The translations under genes and the position numbers were made by a program. From Micromonospora sp. WMMD1102 (lineage in GTDB: Bacteria; Actinomycetota; Actinomycetes; Mycobacteriales; Micromonosporaceae), in NCBI RefSeq assembly GCF_029626265.1, contig NZ_JARUBN010000001.1, forward strand, positions 5,645,001-5,709,000: DNA of 64,000 nt, in the 5' to 3' direction. Positions 33,543 through 44,730 of the stretch are shown piece by piece (positions within the stretch are counted from its first letter, which is position 1; every line of letters begins with the position of its first letter). Under the pieces are notes generated by a model, which saw only the letters and a list, made by a program, of their open reading frames with translations, was not told the DNA's origin and made no database searches.

Positions 33543-34339
33543 TCCCGCACCAGCCGATCGCCGCCCCCGACGCACCGCTGGCCCGGCGCAACCCGGTGGC
33601 CAAGGTCGCCGCCGCGCTGGTCTTGTCCGTCGCGCTGATCGCCACGGTCGACCCGGTGACCCCGGCGGTGGCGATCGGGTTCCAACTCGCCGTCGTGCCG
33701 CTCTTCGGGGTCCGGTATTCGGCACTGGCCCGGCGGGCCTGGCCGCTGCTGCTCAGCGCGCTCGGCATCTTCGGCACCCTGCTGCTCTTCGCCGCCGAAC
33801 GGACCGGCACCCTGCTCTGGCAGGCCGGGCCGGTCGAGGTCACCACCGGGGTACTCGGCACCGCGCTGGGCATGGCACTGCGGGTGGTCGCGGTGGCACT
33901 GCCCGGCGTACTGGTCTTCGCCACCACCGACCCGACCGACCTCGCCGACGCGCTGGTCCAGAACGTCAAGGCGCCGCCCCGGTTCGCGATCGGGGCACTC
34001 GCCGCGTTCCGGCTGGTGCCGTTGCTGGCCGTGGAGTGGCAGATGGTGAGCCTGGCCCGGCGGGCCCGGGGCATCGAGGCCGGACGGAACCCGCTGGCCA
34101 GGTTGCGGCTGTTCGGCTCGACCGCGTTCACCCTGCTGGTCGGGGCGATCCGCCGGGGCACCCGGTTGGCCGCCGCGATGGACGCCCGTGGCTTCGACTC
34201 GGGAGTGCCGCGTACCGCCGCCCGCCGGCAGCGGTTCGGCGCGGCGGACGCCGCCCTGATCGCCGGTGCGGTACTGCTGGCCGGTGCGGCGCTCGGGCTC
34301 AGCGTGGCACTCGGCACCTTCCGGCCGCTGCTGCGCTGA
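33539..34339 (+). CDS. ykoC: ECF transporter T component (YkoC-like)
   Basis: 266 residues, starting with a GTGA overlap with ykoD. Membrane helices include VAKVAAALVLSVALIATVD, AVAIGFQLAVVPLFGVRYS, and LLLSALGIFGTLLLFAAER. Two Ala-Arg-Gly coupling motifs are visible, SLARRARGIEAG and AAMDARGFDSG, which in T components dock onto the two ATPase domains. This completes the riboswitch-controlled YkoEDC transporter. It is convergent with the Ser/Thr kinase gene across a 40-bp gap that holds no obvious hairpin. Confidence 0.9.
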   Translation: MIPHQPIAAPDAPLARRNPVAKVAAALVLSVALIATVDPVTPAVAIGFQLAVVPLFGVRYSALARRAWPLLLSALGIFGTLLLFAAERTGTLLWQAGPVEVTTGVLGTALGMALRVVAVALPGVLVFATTDPTDLADALVQNVKAPPRFAIGALAAFRLVPLLAVEWQMVSLARRARGIEAGRNPLARLRLFGSTAFTLLVGAIRRGTRLAAAMDARGFDSGVPRTAARRQRFGAADAALIAGAVLLAGAALGLSVALGTFRPLLR

Positions 34340-34379
34340 CCCCGCGCACCCCGGCGACGTGCGCCGTCCGGCGGGATGC

Positions 34380-36376
<1,997 letters not shown>

Positions 36377-36380
<4 letters not shown>

Positions 36381-38677
36381 CCCGACTTGCCCCCACTGCT
36401 ACCCAGTCCCACCACCCCGTGCCCGGAGGTCGGGTAAGTATCACACCCGACCGCCTCGACGGACGATCCGAGGGCGTCCACGGTGGGCGGACCGAGCTGC
36501 CGTACCCAGTCCTGCGGCTCTTCCCGAGCCTCGGCCCGGGGAACCCGGACGACGAGGTGCGCCGGGCCCTGCACGGCGACCACCAGCGACGACGTCCCGG
36601 CCCGCTCCCGCACGCCGGGGCCGCTACCGGCGTCGACGCCGCTGCCGCTGCCAGGGTCCGAGCCGAGGTCGGTGTCACCGCCCGCGCCGCTGCCGAGGCC
36701 GCAGCCGAGGCCGGCGACCTGGCCGGGGCCGGTGTCGGCGTCGGTGTCGGGGCCGGGGTCGGTGTCGGTGTCGGGGCCGGTGTCCAGCCGTACCCGCATT
36801 CCGGATGCGGTCAGGGCCCGGACCGCCGCTTCGATCCGGCGGCCGGGGCGGGCGCCGGCCGCCACCCGCAGCTCGGCGTCCCGGGCGGCGGCGAGCTGCG
36901 CGCCGATCCGGAGCACCGCCTCGCCGCCCGACCGGGGAAGCCGGACCAGCACCGACCGCCAACCCTCCGGCGGCGGGGCGGCGACCCTGATCCAGGTCGT
37001 CGGCGGGCCGTCCGGCGGCGGCTCGTCCGCCGCCACGACCAGGGCCGGGCGGACCGCGTCACACTCGATCGCCAGGTCGGCCACCGGGTCCGCCGTGTAG
37101 CGGGCGAAAACCGGCGCAGCCAGCCCGCCGGAGCGGATCGGCTCGGCCAGCCGGGCCAGCTCCCGCAACGCCGTGGTCATCCCGACGAGTTCGCCGGCAA
37201 GACCGCTGCCGACCTCGATCGCCGAGACCGGGTACGGCAGCAGCCGGCTCAGCACCACCTCGGCCGGCCGGCGGGCGCCGACCAGGTCGGTCGCCAGCGC
37301 GGTCAGCTCGACGGCCGACACGCCCGCGGCCACCGCCCCCGTCGCACCGACAGTCATCGCCTCCGCCCCGCTCTTTCCCGCTTCCGGGGACGGCGTCGTC
37401 ACGACGAGGATCCGGTACGCCCCGTCGTCGGCCAGCGCGGCCCGCTCGGCCTCGGCGAGGTCGCGGCGTACCAGCCGGGCCGGATAGACCAGCGCCAGCA
37501 GCGGGCCGGTCATCACCGTGGTGACCAGCGCCATCACCACCATCAGCGAGAAGAGTTCGCCGCTCAGGATGCCCAGCTGCAACCCGATGCTGAGGATCAC
37601 GATCTCGGTGAGCCCCCTGGTGTTCATCAGGCTGGCCAGCGCACCCGCCGGCCGGGGCGCGACACCCTGGAGCCGGGCTCCGGCGTACGCGCCGCCGAAC
37701 TTGCCGGCGACCGCCACCAGCAGGATCAGCGCCAGTTCCAGCAGCCCGGCGCCGCCCACCGTGGACAGGTCGACCTCGAGACCGGCGATGACGAAGAAGA
37801 CCGGCACCAGCAGCAGGACCGCGACCTGTTCCAGCCGCTCGAAGATCTCGTACCGGAGGGCCTCGCCGCCGGCCCGGGGCATCACCGCACCGAAGACGAA
37901 CGCGCCGAAGATTGCGTGCAGGCCGAGCCACTCGGTGGCGAAGCAGGAGAGCAGCAGTCCGATCAGGACGATCCCGAGCAGGTTGGGGGTGAGCCGGCCG
38001 GCCCGGTCCCGGGCGGCGGTCAGCCGGCGCAGCAGCGGGCGTACCCAGAGGAACATCACCAGCAGGTAGGGCAGCGCCAACAGCAGTTGCCAGGGCGGCG
38101 TACCGCCCGCGGTGCCGAGCACCACCACGCCGGCCAGCAGCGTCCAGGCGACCACGTCGTCCACGGCCGCGCTCGCCAGGGCCAGCGCGCCGACCCCGGT
38201 ACGGACCATCCCCCGGTCGGCCAGGATCCGGGCGAGTACCGGGAACGCGGTGACCGCCATCGCGGCGCCGATGAAGAGCGCGAACGGCGTGACCCGTTCG
38301 ACGTCGTGCCGGGGCGCCAGCCAGAGCGCCAGCCCGACACCGGCACCGAGCGGCAGGACGATGGAGCCGAGCGAGACCGAGACGGCCGCCCGGACCCGTC
38401 CCCGCACCAGCGCCTGGTCCAGTTCGTAGCCGATGATGAACATGAACAGCGCCAGGCCGACGTTGGCCAGCCCGGCGAGCGCGGGCCGGATCTCGGCCGG
38501 GAAGAGCAGCTCGGCCGGTCCCGGACCGAACAGCGACGGGCCGAGCAGGACGCCGGCCGCGATCTCGCCGACCACCGGCGGCTGCCCGAGGCGCCTGGCC
38601 ACCGCACCCAAGCCACGGGCCGCCGCGATGATCACCGCGAGGGCGAGCAGCAGTTGCCCGACCGCGTGCGGGGTCAT
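36377..38677 (-). CDS. CPA2-type cation/proton antiporter with C-terminal cytoplasmic extension
   Basis: 766 residues. The first about 400 form a Na+/H+ exchanger membrane domain with about 12 helices: LLLALAVIIAAARGLGAVAR, VVGEIAAGVLLGPSLFG, LFMFIIGYELDQALV, and a conserved acidic pair region ALASAAVDDVVAWTLLAGVV. The rest is soluble, with a possible nucleotide/universal-stress-like region and a Gly/Asp-rich repeat (TDTDPGPDTDADTGPG). It probably exchanges K+ or Na+ for H+. Both ends overlap kinase genes by ATGA, so regulation of ion exchange by phosphorylation is a reasonable inference. Confidence 0.88.
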
Positions 38678-39474
38678 CCGGCGGCCTCGGCGAGCCGGTC
38701 CAGCCGGGCCGCCACCGTCGCGGCGTCCGGTCGCCGGTCCGGCGGGGCGAGGCAGTCGGTCACCAGGTCGCGCACCTCGGGCGGCAGCGCGGGGCTCGGC
38801 CGGGGTGGGGTGGAAAGGACCGTCCGCAGCGCCAGCAGCCCGTCGCCGGCGCGCAGCCCCGGATAGAGTGCGTCCCCGGCGACCAGCCGGTGCAGGGTCA
38901 CGCCCAGCGACCAGACGTCGGCGGCGGGACTCGACGCCTCGCCGAGCAGCACCGCCGGGTCGACGAACTCCACCGAGTCCACCGGCCCCATGCCGGTCAC
39001 CGTGACGCCCTCGGTGAAGACCTGCGCCAGGCCGAGATCCGACAGTTTCCCGCCACCGGGGCGCAGCAGTACGTTCCCGGGCTTGATGTCCCGGTGCACG
39101 ATCCCGGCGGCGTGCAGGTTGGCGGCGGCCCGCGCGGCGTCGGCGAGCGCCCGCAGCCCGGCCGCCGGGGTCGGCGGGTCGGCGGGCGCGGCCAGCGAGC
39201 CGTCCGGCAGGTACTCCATGGCGTAGTAGAAGAGCCCGTCGTGCTGGCCCGCGTCGTAGGGTGCGACGACGTACGGCGAGCGGACGGCGGCGAACGCGGC
39301 CAGTTCCCGGGTCGCCCGCCGGAACGCCGCGTCGACCGACTCGGCGAAGAGCACCTTCACCGCGACCGTCTCGGCGGCCACCGGCAGTCGGGACGGACGT
39401 TCGGCCAGGTAGAAGTGTCCGTGGTTGCCCGAGCCGAGCGGCCTGACGAACCGGTAGTCGGCGATCCCCCGCAT
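38674..39474 (-). CDS. Soluble Ser/Thr protein kinase with DLG in place of DFG
   Basis: 266 residues, just a kinase domain. ATG 39474 follows GAGGAGGC. Glycine loop LGSGNHGHFYLAE, lysine VAVKVLFAE, catalytic loop HRDIKPGNVLL, and metal-binding motif LSDLGLAQV with Leu where Phe is usual. The activation segment ends DSVEFVDPAVLLG instead of the common APE. Catalytic Asp and Asn are kept, so activity is likely. No membrane anchor. It lies between the FHA gene (13 bp upstream) and the antiporter (ATGA overlap). Confidence 0.88.
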   Translation of the reverse strand: MRGIADYRFVRPLGSGNHGHFYLAERPSRLPVAAETVAVKVLFAESVDAAFRRATRELAAFAAVRSPYVVAPYDAGQHDGLFYYAMEYLPDGSLAAPADPPTPAAGLRALADAARAAANLHAAGIVHRDIKPGNVLLRPGGGKLSDLGLAQVFTEGVTVTGMGPVDSVEFVDPAVLLGEASSPAADVWSLGVTLHRLVAGDALYPGLRAGDGLLALRTVLSTPPRPSPALPPEVRDLVTDCLAPPDRRPDAATVAARLDRLAEAAG

Positions 39475-39487
39475 GCTCCGTGCCTCC

Positions 39488-40105
39488 TCAGAGGTTCCGG
39501 TGTGACTCGTAGCGGAGCCAGCGCGAGCCGAAGTCGACCCGGCTGCCCGGCACGACCCGGACCGGGGTACCCGCACCGACCCAGTCGGTCGACGGGTCGC
39601 CGGGAAGTCGCACCCCCGTACCGTTGGCCGAGCCGAGGTCGAGGACCCGGACCTGCCAGCCGGTCAGCACGACCCGCAGGTGCCGGCGGGAGACCCCGGC
39701 GCCGTCGCCGGCGATCCGCAGCGCCCTGGCCCGGCCGGCGGTCACCTCGCCGTCCGCCTCGGGTGCCCGCCCGACGACATAGTCGGTGTCCAGCCGGAAC
39801 GTCGTACCGTCGTCGAGCAGCAGTACTCCGAGCGGCGGCCGGGGAGCCCGCCGGGTGACCAGGGTGAGCTGGTGCATGGCGATCCCGCACTGCTGGCAAA
39901 AGCGCGCCGCCGGATCGTTGAAGTGCCCCCGCTTGCAGTCGGCGCCCTCTACCAGGACTGGCCGGGGTCGCAGCGGCGCGGTCTCCGCCGCCGACAGGTC
40001 GACGGTGTCGGCGGCGGCGGCCAGGTCGACGGTCGGGTCGGTGTGGCCGGGGATCAGCAGTACCGAGACGAACGGGGTCCCGGGGTCGGGTTCGCGGATG
40101 GTCAC
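39488..40105 (-). CDS. FHA-domain protein with zinc-ribbon-like N-terminal part
   Basis: 205 residues, starting with a GTGA overlap with the membrane-protein gene. The N-terminal half has CKRGHFNDPAARFCQQCG, a four-residue metal-binding pattern (Cys/His/Cys/Cys). The C-terminal FHA domain (about 105-205) shows VVGRAPEADGEV, the phosphothreonine-binding SRRHLRVVL, and LDLGSANGTGVRLPGD, which are the three diagnostic FHA blocks. FHA domains bind phosphothreonine, so this is likely a substrate or adaptor for the kinases encoded downstream. Confidence 0.9.
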   Translation of the reverse strand: MTIREPDPGTPFVSVLLIPGHTDPTVDLAAAADTVDLSAAETAPLRPRPVLVEGADCKRGHFNDPAARFCQQCGIAMHQLTLVTRRAPRPPLGVLLLDDGTTFRLDTDYVVGRAPEADGEVTAGRARALRIAGDGAGVSRRHLRVVLTGWQVRVLDLGSANGTGVRLPGDPSTDWVGAGTPVRVVPGSRVDFGSRWLRYESHRNL

Positions 40106-40536
40106 AGCAGCCGCCCGCCCCGGAACCGCCAGCGCAGCAGCGGCACCCGCATCGGCCCGTTCGCGACGAGCCAGACCGCGACCCAGACGACCGCGACGTG
40201 CGACAGGTACGCCACCAGCGGCGGCGCCGCCACCCCCGGTACGGCGTCGCCGCGCAGCAGCAGCCAGAGCAGTGCCGCCTCCGGGATCACGGTGACCAGC
40301 CCGAACAGGGTCGGCCAGTCCTTCTCCCAGCGGAACTGCATCAGCAGGTGGTACAGCAGTTCCCAGCCGACGCCGAGCACCGCGACCGCCGCCAGTACCC
40401 CGAAGGCGGCCCGGTACCGCTCGTCGAGCGGGCCGTCGAGCGGCAGCAGTGGCACGAGTACGGCGGTGACCGCCGAACCGACGACCGCGAGCAGGAAGAG
40501 CCGGGTCTGGATCCGCCCGGACAGGATCGGCAGCAC
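40102..40536 (-). CDS. Membrane protein, 144 aa, in the kinase/antiporter operon
   Basis: Four predicted helices: RLFLLAVVGSAVTAVLVPLL, FGVLAAVAVLGVGWELLYHL, LFGLVTVIPEAALLWLLL and YLSHVAVVWVAVWLVANG. A conserved-looking MQFRWEKDWPTLFG segment lies between helices 2 and 3. No family is recognised. It begins 3 bp after the FAD-protein gene and overlaps the FHA gene by GTGA. Confidence 0.8.
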   Translation of the reverse strand: MLPILSGRIQTRLFLLAVVGSAVTAVLVPLLPLDGPLDERYRAAFGVLAAVAVLGVGWELLYHLLMQFRWEKDWPTLFGLVTVIPEAALLWLLLRGDAVPGVAAPPLVAYLSHVAVVWVAVWLVANGPMRVPLLRWRFRGGRLL

Positions 40537-40539
40537 GCC

Positions 40540-42159
40540 TCAGCCCTCGCCTTCCACGTCGCGGCGCTCGCCGTGCGTCCGCCGGCTCTCGCCCCCAGGC
40601 TCGCGGCGTTCGCCGTCCACTCCCCGGCCCCGCATCCAGCGCAGCCACCCGACGGTCGAGCGGACCGGGCCGATCCGGCGGCACCAGCCCCGGCGGGCGA
40701 GGTCGTCGGCGATCTCCTGGGCGGCGATCTGCAACCCGAGGAAGGTGTCCACGCCCGGGAAGTAGCCGCCCAGGGTGGTGGCGCCGGAGGCGTACAGGGC
40801 GCCGTCGCCGCTCGCCGTGCCCTTGACCTCGAAGTGCCGCTCGACGTCCAGCCGGCCGAGCGGGTTGCGGCCGGCGCCGCCGTGGCTGAGCAGGTCGGCC
40901 AGGACGCGGTGCTCGGCGATGTCGGCCTCCAGGCCGGTGCAGTCGACGATGTAGTGCGCGGCGATCTCCCGGTCCCCGCCGTCGCCGCTCACCTGGCTGA
41001 CGAGCATCCCGTCGGGGCCGGGACGGACCTGCCGCACCACTCCCTGCATCGAGTGGTACCAGCCGCCCTGCCGGCCGGCCCGCATCTGCTGCTGCCAGCG
41101 CCGGCGCCACGGCGTGTTGGTGCCGCCCATCTCGGCGTAGAGCTGGGCCCGCGCCTCGCCCTCCAGCCGGCGCATCCGGGACTTGAGCTGGCCGCCCCAG
41201 ACCGACTTCGGGTAGTTGAATCCCTGGTACGCCCAGCCGTCCCCGCCGCTGCGCCGGGCCCAGCGGTGCGGGCCGTGCGCCCCGGCCACGAAGGTCCGGA
41301 AGATCTGCACGATCTCGGTGTGCAGGCCGTACCGTTCGCGGTCGTCCATCAGCCGCTGGAGTACCCGGGACGCCACGATCCCGCCGCCGCGCACCAGTAC
41401 GGTGCCGGGGCGGAGCTTGAGGGACTCGTAGACGTGCTCGTGCGACTCGTAGGCGTTCACGACGTGTGTGAAGTCCTGGTACGTCTCCCGGAACTCCTGT
41501 AGGTCGGGCAGATACCTGAGCCCGGGATAGCCGACGGCCAGGTGCACGAACCGGGACCGGTACGCCACCCGCCTGGTCGGGCCGCTGCCCTCGGGCGGGG
41601 TCAGCACGGTGAAGTAGCCGCCGCCGTGCCGGCGCCGCACCATCCGCACCACGCCGCGGCTGCGCATGGCCGGATAGTCGATCCGGTGGAACTCCCGTTC
41701 CAGGCTGTCGAAGACGGCACCGGCCCGGGGCGTCCAGTAGTCGCTGAGGATCGGCTCGCCGAGGACCTGGAGCAGTGGCCGTACGCTGCGGTCCTGCCAC
41801 GCTTCGGAGAGCGCGTACGAGGGGAAGCCCCAGATGTTGTCCGGCCGGGACGACGAGTCGGACCGGATCCGCTCCGGTCGCGGGATCTGGGACACCCGGG
41901 TCAGGTACTCGTAGGTCTCCCACGGATGCTCCAGGTTGGACAGCACCCGGATCTGGTCGACCGGTACCCCGGCGACGCGCAGGTAGTCGACCGTCACGAA
42001 CGAGCCGATGCCGCCGCCGACGGTGACGAACGGCACGTCGTGCACGGGTATGCCGGCCGCCTCGACCATCGCGTCCGACCAGATGGGAGCGTCGAGCAGC
42101 TGGTCGGTCAGCTCACCCGGCCCGGCCCGCCCGTCCGCCCGGCGCGCGACAGCCACCAT
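40540..42159 (-). CDS. FAD/NAD(P)-binding oxidoreductase-like protein, first gene of the operon
   Basis: 539 residues. ATG 42159 follows GGAGGGGG. An N-terminal dinucleotide-binding loop VPFVTVGGGIGSFVTVDYLR (GxGxxxx) is followed by VLSNLEHPWETYEYLTR. A second Rossmann-like loop is GTVLVRGGGIVASRVLQRLM. AAHYIVDCTGLEAD and YASGATTLGGYFPGVDTFLG look like the conserved flavoprotein ending (ATG-like motif). The overall design resembles flavin monooxygenases, but no substrate motif is recognised. The C-terminal 40 residues are Arg/Gly-rich and disordered. Cotranscribed with membrane, FHA, kinase and antiporter genes. Confidence 0.8.
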   Translation of the reverse strand: MVAVARRADGRAGPGELTDQLLDAPIWSDAMVEAAGIPVHDVPFVTVGGGIGSFVTVDYLRVAGVPVDQIRVLSNLEHPWETYEYLTRVSQIPRPERIRSDSSSRPDNIWGFPSYALSEAWQDRSVRPLLQVLGEPILSDYWTPRAGAVFDSLEREFHRIDYPAMRSRGVVRMVRRRHGGGYFTVLTPPEGSGPTRRVAYRSRFVHLAVGYPGLRYLPDLQEFRETYQDFTHVVNAYESHEHVYESLKLRPGTVLVRGGGIVASRVLQRLMDDRERYGLHTEIVQIFRTFVAGAHGPHRWARRSGGDGWAYQGFNYPKSVWGGQLKSRMRRLEGEARAQLYAEMGGTNTPWRRRWQQQMRAGRQGGWYHSMQGVVRQVRPGPDGMLVSQVSGDGGDREIAAHYIVDCTGLEADIAEHRVLADLLSHGGAGRNPLGRLDVERHFEVKGTASGDGALYASGATTLGGYFPGVDTFLGLQIAAQEIADDLARRGWCRRIGPVRSTVGWLRWMRGRGVDGERREPGGESRRTHGERRDVEGEG

Positions 42160-42279
42160 CGAGTCCCCCTCCGTGAGCCGGTAAGGGGCGCGGCAGCCCC
42201 TTCTGCCGCACTGTCTAGCACAGGCGATCCACCGGGCAGCCGTACTGATCGGCAGCGCACGCGGGGGCGGGCGGTGCGC

Positions 42280-42320
42280 CCCGCGCGGGGTCGGACTGTC
42301 CATCCACGACCCCGCGCGGG
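42280..42320 (-). terminator. Hairpin terminator after the small basic protein gene
   Basis: Perfect 14-bp stem, CCCGCGCGGGGTCG (42280-42293) and its complement (42307-42320), with a 13-base loop. It lies 78 bp past the stop codon of the 42398-42649 gene and 121 bp ahead of the FAD-protein start, so it separates the two minus-strand units. Confidence 0.65.
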
Positions 42321-42397
42321 CAACCGTGACCGGTCAACCAACCGGACCGGCCGACCAGCCGGCCCGGCGCCGTGGCCGGCGCGGCCGGGTGGCGGGC

Positions 42398-42649
42398 TCA
42401 GCTACGCCGGAAGGCGTACTGGCGACCGCCCCCGGTGTTCCGGCCACGCCCGACACCGGCGGCACCGCCGCCGTTGCGGAGCACCGGGCCGGACTTCGGC
42501 GCCGCCGGCCGTCCGGCCCGGGGTCCGTCGTCCGGCAGCACCACCGGGGTGGCGAGTTCGATCGACTCCTCCGCCGGCCGGTCGAGCCGGGCCGGCGAGC
42601 CGGCTCCGGTGGCGCGGGCGGTCTTGCCGGACTTTCGTTTGGCAGGCAT
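42398..42649 (-). CDS. Small basic, disordered protein, 83 aa
   Basis: ATG 42649 follows GGAGGAGAG. The product begins MPAKRKSGKTARATGAG, has an acidic middle (DRPAEESIELATPVVLPDDG) and a Gly/Arg-rich tail (GVGRGRNTGGGRQYAFRRS). It looks intrinsically disordered, with a nucleic-acid-binding-like N-terminus. No family is recognised, but the strong ribosome-binding site and following terminator argue for a real gene. Confidence 0.65.
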   Translation of the reverse strand: MPAKRKSGKTARATGAGSPARLDRPAEESIELATPVVLPDDGPRAGRPAAPKSGPVLRNGGGAAGVGRGRNTGGGRQYAFRRS

Positions 42650-42955
42650 ACGGCGTTCTCTCCTCCTGGTCGGAGCGCCCTGCTCGGGCAGCGCGCGGGA
42701 CGGGATCGGTGCGGCGTCCGTCCGCGGAGACGTACCACCTGCGGGTGGCAGCTTGCCGAAGAGGCGAAACGGCACGGACGCCCGGAGCGCTCACGCCCAC
42801 ACCGCGCGAACAGGCGGGCGGGTGGGCTCGGATGAGGGGGCATCAGTACCGCATTCCTGCACGATAACCCGACCCACTGCCGGGCGCACCTGTTTTCTTC
42901 AGCCGACCCGCTCCCGGCCGAGCAGGTCGTCCGTCCCGGGGGGAGGCGGAGGTGT
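42650..42955. other. 306-bp intergenic region without a gene
   Basis: This is the gap between the uppS stop (42956) and the start of the small basic protein (42649), both on the minus strand. It holds the latter's ribosome-binding site and presumably its promoter. The stretch 42855-42905 is less GC-rich than its surroundings. I see no RNA gene, strong hairpin or convincing open frame. Confidence 0.5.
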
Positions 42956-43780
42956 TCAGCCGGATGCCGGGCCGGGTGCCACCGGGTTGGGCAGCGCGCC
43001 GCCGAACCGGCGGTCCCGCTGGGCGTACAGCTCGCAGGCGTACCAGAGGTGGCGGCGGTCGAAGTCCGGCCAGAGGGTGTCCAGGTAGACCAGTTCGGCG
43101 TACGCGCTCTGCCAGAGCAGGAAGTTGGAGATGCGCTGCTCGCCGGAGGGGCGCAGGAACATGTCGACCGGCGGCACCTCGGGGTGGTAGAGGTACCGCG
43201 AGATCATCTTCTCGTTGACCTTGGCCGGGTCGACCCTGCCGGCGGCGACGTCCCGGGCGATCGCGGCGGCGGCGTCGGCGATCTCGGCCTGCCCGCCGTA
43301 GTTGACGCAGAACTGGAGGGTGAGCGTCGAGTTGCCCCGGGACATCTCCTCGGCGGTCTGCAACTCCGAGATCACGCTCTTCCAGAGCCGGCCGGTCCGC
43401 CCCGACCAGACCACCCGGACCCCCAGGTCCACCAACTGGTCCCGGCGGCGCCGGATGACCTCCCGGTTGAAGCCCATCAGGAAGCGCACCTCGTCCGGCG
43501 AGCGCCGCCAGTTCTCCGTGGAGAAGGCGTACGCCGACAGGTAGGGGACGCCCAGCTCGATCGCACCCTCGATGGTGTCGAAGAGCGAGTACTCGCCCTG
43601 CTCGTGTCCCTTGGTCCGGGGCAGGCCGCGCTGCTTGGCCCAGCGCCCGTTGCCGTCCATCACCACCGCCACGTGCTTGGGCAGCGCCTCGGCCGGCAGC
43701 GCCGGAGGCCGGGCCCCGGACGGGTGCGGAGTGGGTGGCACCGGCTGCCGACCGGTCCGGTTGGTCATCGAACGGATCAC
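42956..43780 (-). CDS. uppS: Isoprenyl (polyprenyl) diphosphate synthase, cis type
   Basis: Cis-prenyltransferase that lengthens allylic diphosphates to the C50/C55 carrier for peptidoglycan and other wall polymers. [20 protein letters not shown] contains the catalytic Asp (MDGNGRWA motif). [20 protein letters not shown], then [14 protein letters not shown] and [20 protein letters not shown] are the remaining signature blocks. 274 residues with a Pro-rich N-terminal extension; peripheral membrane enzyme. It follows recO with an ATGA overlap, the usual actinobacterial pairing. Confidence 0.95.
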   Translation of the reverse strand: MIRSMTNRTGRQPVPPTPHPSGARPPALPAEALPKHVAVVMDGNGRWAKQRGLPRTKGHEQGEYSLFDTIEGAIELGVPYLSAYAFSTENWRRSPDEVRFLMGFNREVIRRRRDQLVDLGVRVVWSGRTGRLWKSVISELQTAEEMSRGNSTLTLQFCVNYGGQAEIADAAAAIARDVAAGRVDPAKVNEKMISRYLYHPEVPPVDMFLRPSGEQRISNFLLWQSAYAELVYLDTLWPDFDRRHLWYACELYAQRDRRFGGALPNPVAPGPASG

Positions 43781-44616
43781 TGTGCTTCCTTCGCTACGTC
43801 CGCCGGACCGGGCGGTGGGACGTGCCGCGCCCGCTCCGTACGCTCACCTGTCGATCCCCTGTCGACCAGCGGCAACGAGCGTAACCCGCGCTCCAGATGC
43901 CACTGCAGGTGCGCCGCCACCAGCCCGCTGCACTCCCGGCGGTACGGCTGTTCGGCGGCGTCGGCCGTCGACCAGTCCCCGGCGGCGAGCGCGGCCATCA
44001 GGTCGAGGGTGGCCGGCGCCGGATGGGCGGCACCGGGCGGCCGGCAGTCCGGGCAGACACAACCCCCGGCGGGTACCGAGAAGGCGCCGTGCCGGCCCGG
44101 CGTACCGCAGACGGCACAGCCGACAAGCGCCGGCGCCCAACCGGCCAGCCCCATCCCGCGCAGCAGGTACGCGTCCAGCACCAGGGTGCTGGCGTGCTCC
44201 CCGTCGGCAAGTGCGCGCAGCCCGCCCAGGGTGAGCTGGAACAGCCGCAGCGACGGCTCCCGCTCGACCGGGGTGAGCCGCTCCGCTGTCTCGGCGATCG
44301 CACTCGCCGCCGTGTAGCGGGGATAGTCGGCGACGAACGCCTTGCCGTAGAGCCGGATCCCCTCCACCTGACTTATCGAGTGCAGCGAACTGCCCTGCTC
44401 GCCCTTGGGGTCACCGGCGATCTGGAGGTCGACGTGGCCGAACGGCTCCAGCCGGGCACCGAACCGCGAGGTGGTCCGGCGTACCCCCCGGGCGACCGCG
44501 CGCAGCCGGCCGTGCCGGCGGGTCAGCAGGGTGATGATCCGGTCGGACTCGCCGAGTTTCTGGACGCGCAGCACCACCGCGTCGTCGCGGTAGAGCTGTC
44601 GGCGGTACCCGGGCAC
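43777..44616 (-). CDS. recO: DNA repair protein RecO
   Basis: RecO loads RecA onto SSB-coated DNA in the RecFOR pathway. GTG 44616 gives 279 residues. The N-terminal OB fold is [20 protein letters not shown], then [20 protein letters not shown] and [10 protein letters not shown]. The helical domain and a zinc motif (VGCAVCG ... GGCVCPDC, four cysteines) follow. A Pro-rich C-tail ends at the uppS start. Longer frames upstream are antisense to the DUF4097 gene. Confidence 0.93.
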   Translation of the reverse strand: MPGYRRQLYRDDAVVLRVQKLGESDRIITLLTRRHGRLRAVARGVRRTTSRFGARLEPFGHVDLQIAGDPKGEQGSSLHSISQVEGIRLYGKAFVADYPRYTAASAIAETAERLTPVEREPSLRLFQLTLGGLRALADGEHASTLVLDAYLLRGMGLAGWAPALVGCAVCGTPGRHGAFSVPAGGCVCPDCRPPGAAHPAPATLDLMAALAAGDWSTADAAEQPYRRECSGLVAAHLQWHLERGLRSLPLVDRGSTGERTERARHVPPPGPADVAKEAQ

Positions 44617-44637
44617 CCGCCCATTGTTCCCTGCCGG

Positions 44638-44665
44638 TGCGACCCTGAGAATTCTCAGGGTCGCA
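44638..44665. promoter_or_regulatory. Perfect 28-bp palindrome in a divergent promoter region
   Basis: Two perfect 14-base half-sites with no spacer: TGCGACCCTGAGAA (44638-44651) and its complement (44652-44665), centred on GAATTC. It lies 22 bp upstream of the recO start and 66 bp upstream of the DUF4097 gene. It could be an operator for a dimeric repressor, or a cruciform/terminator-like element. The binding protein is unknown. Confidence 0.6.
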
Positions 44666-44730
44666 GATCGGGGTGGCCCGGTGGCGGAACCCCGATGCCC
44701 GTGGTCCGCCACCCCCATAGCCTTTTCGGC

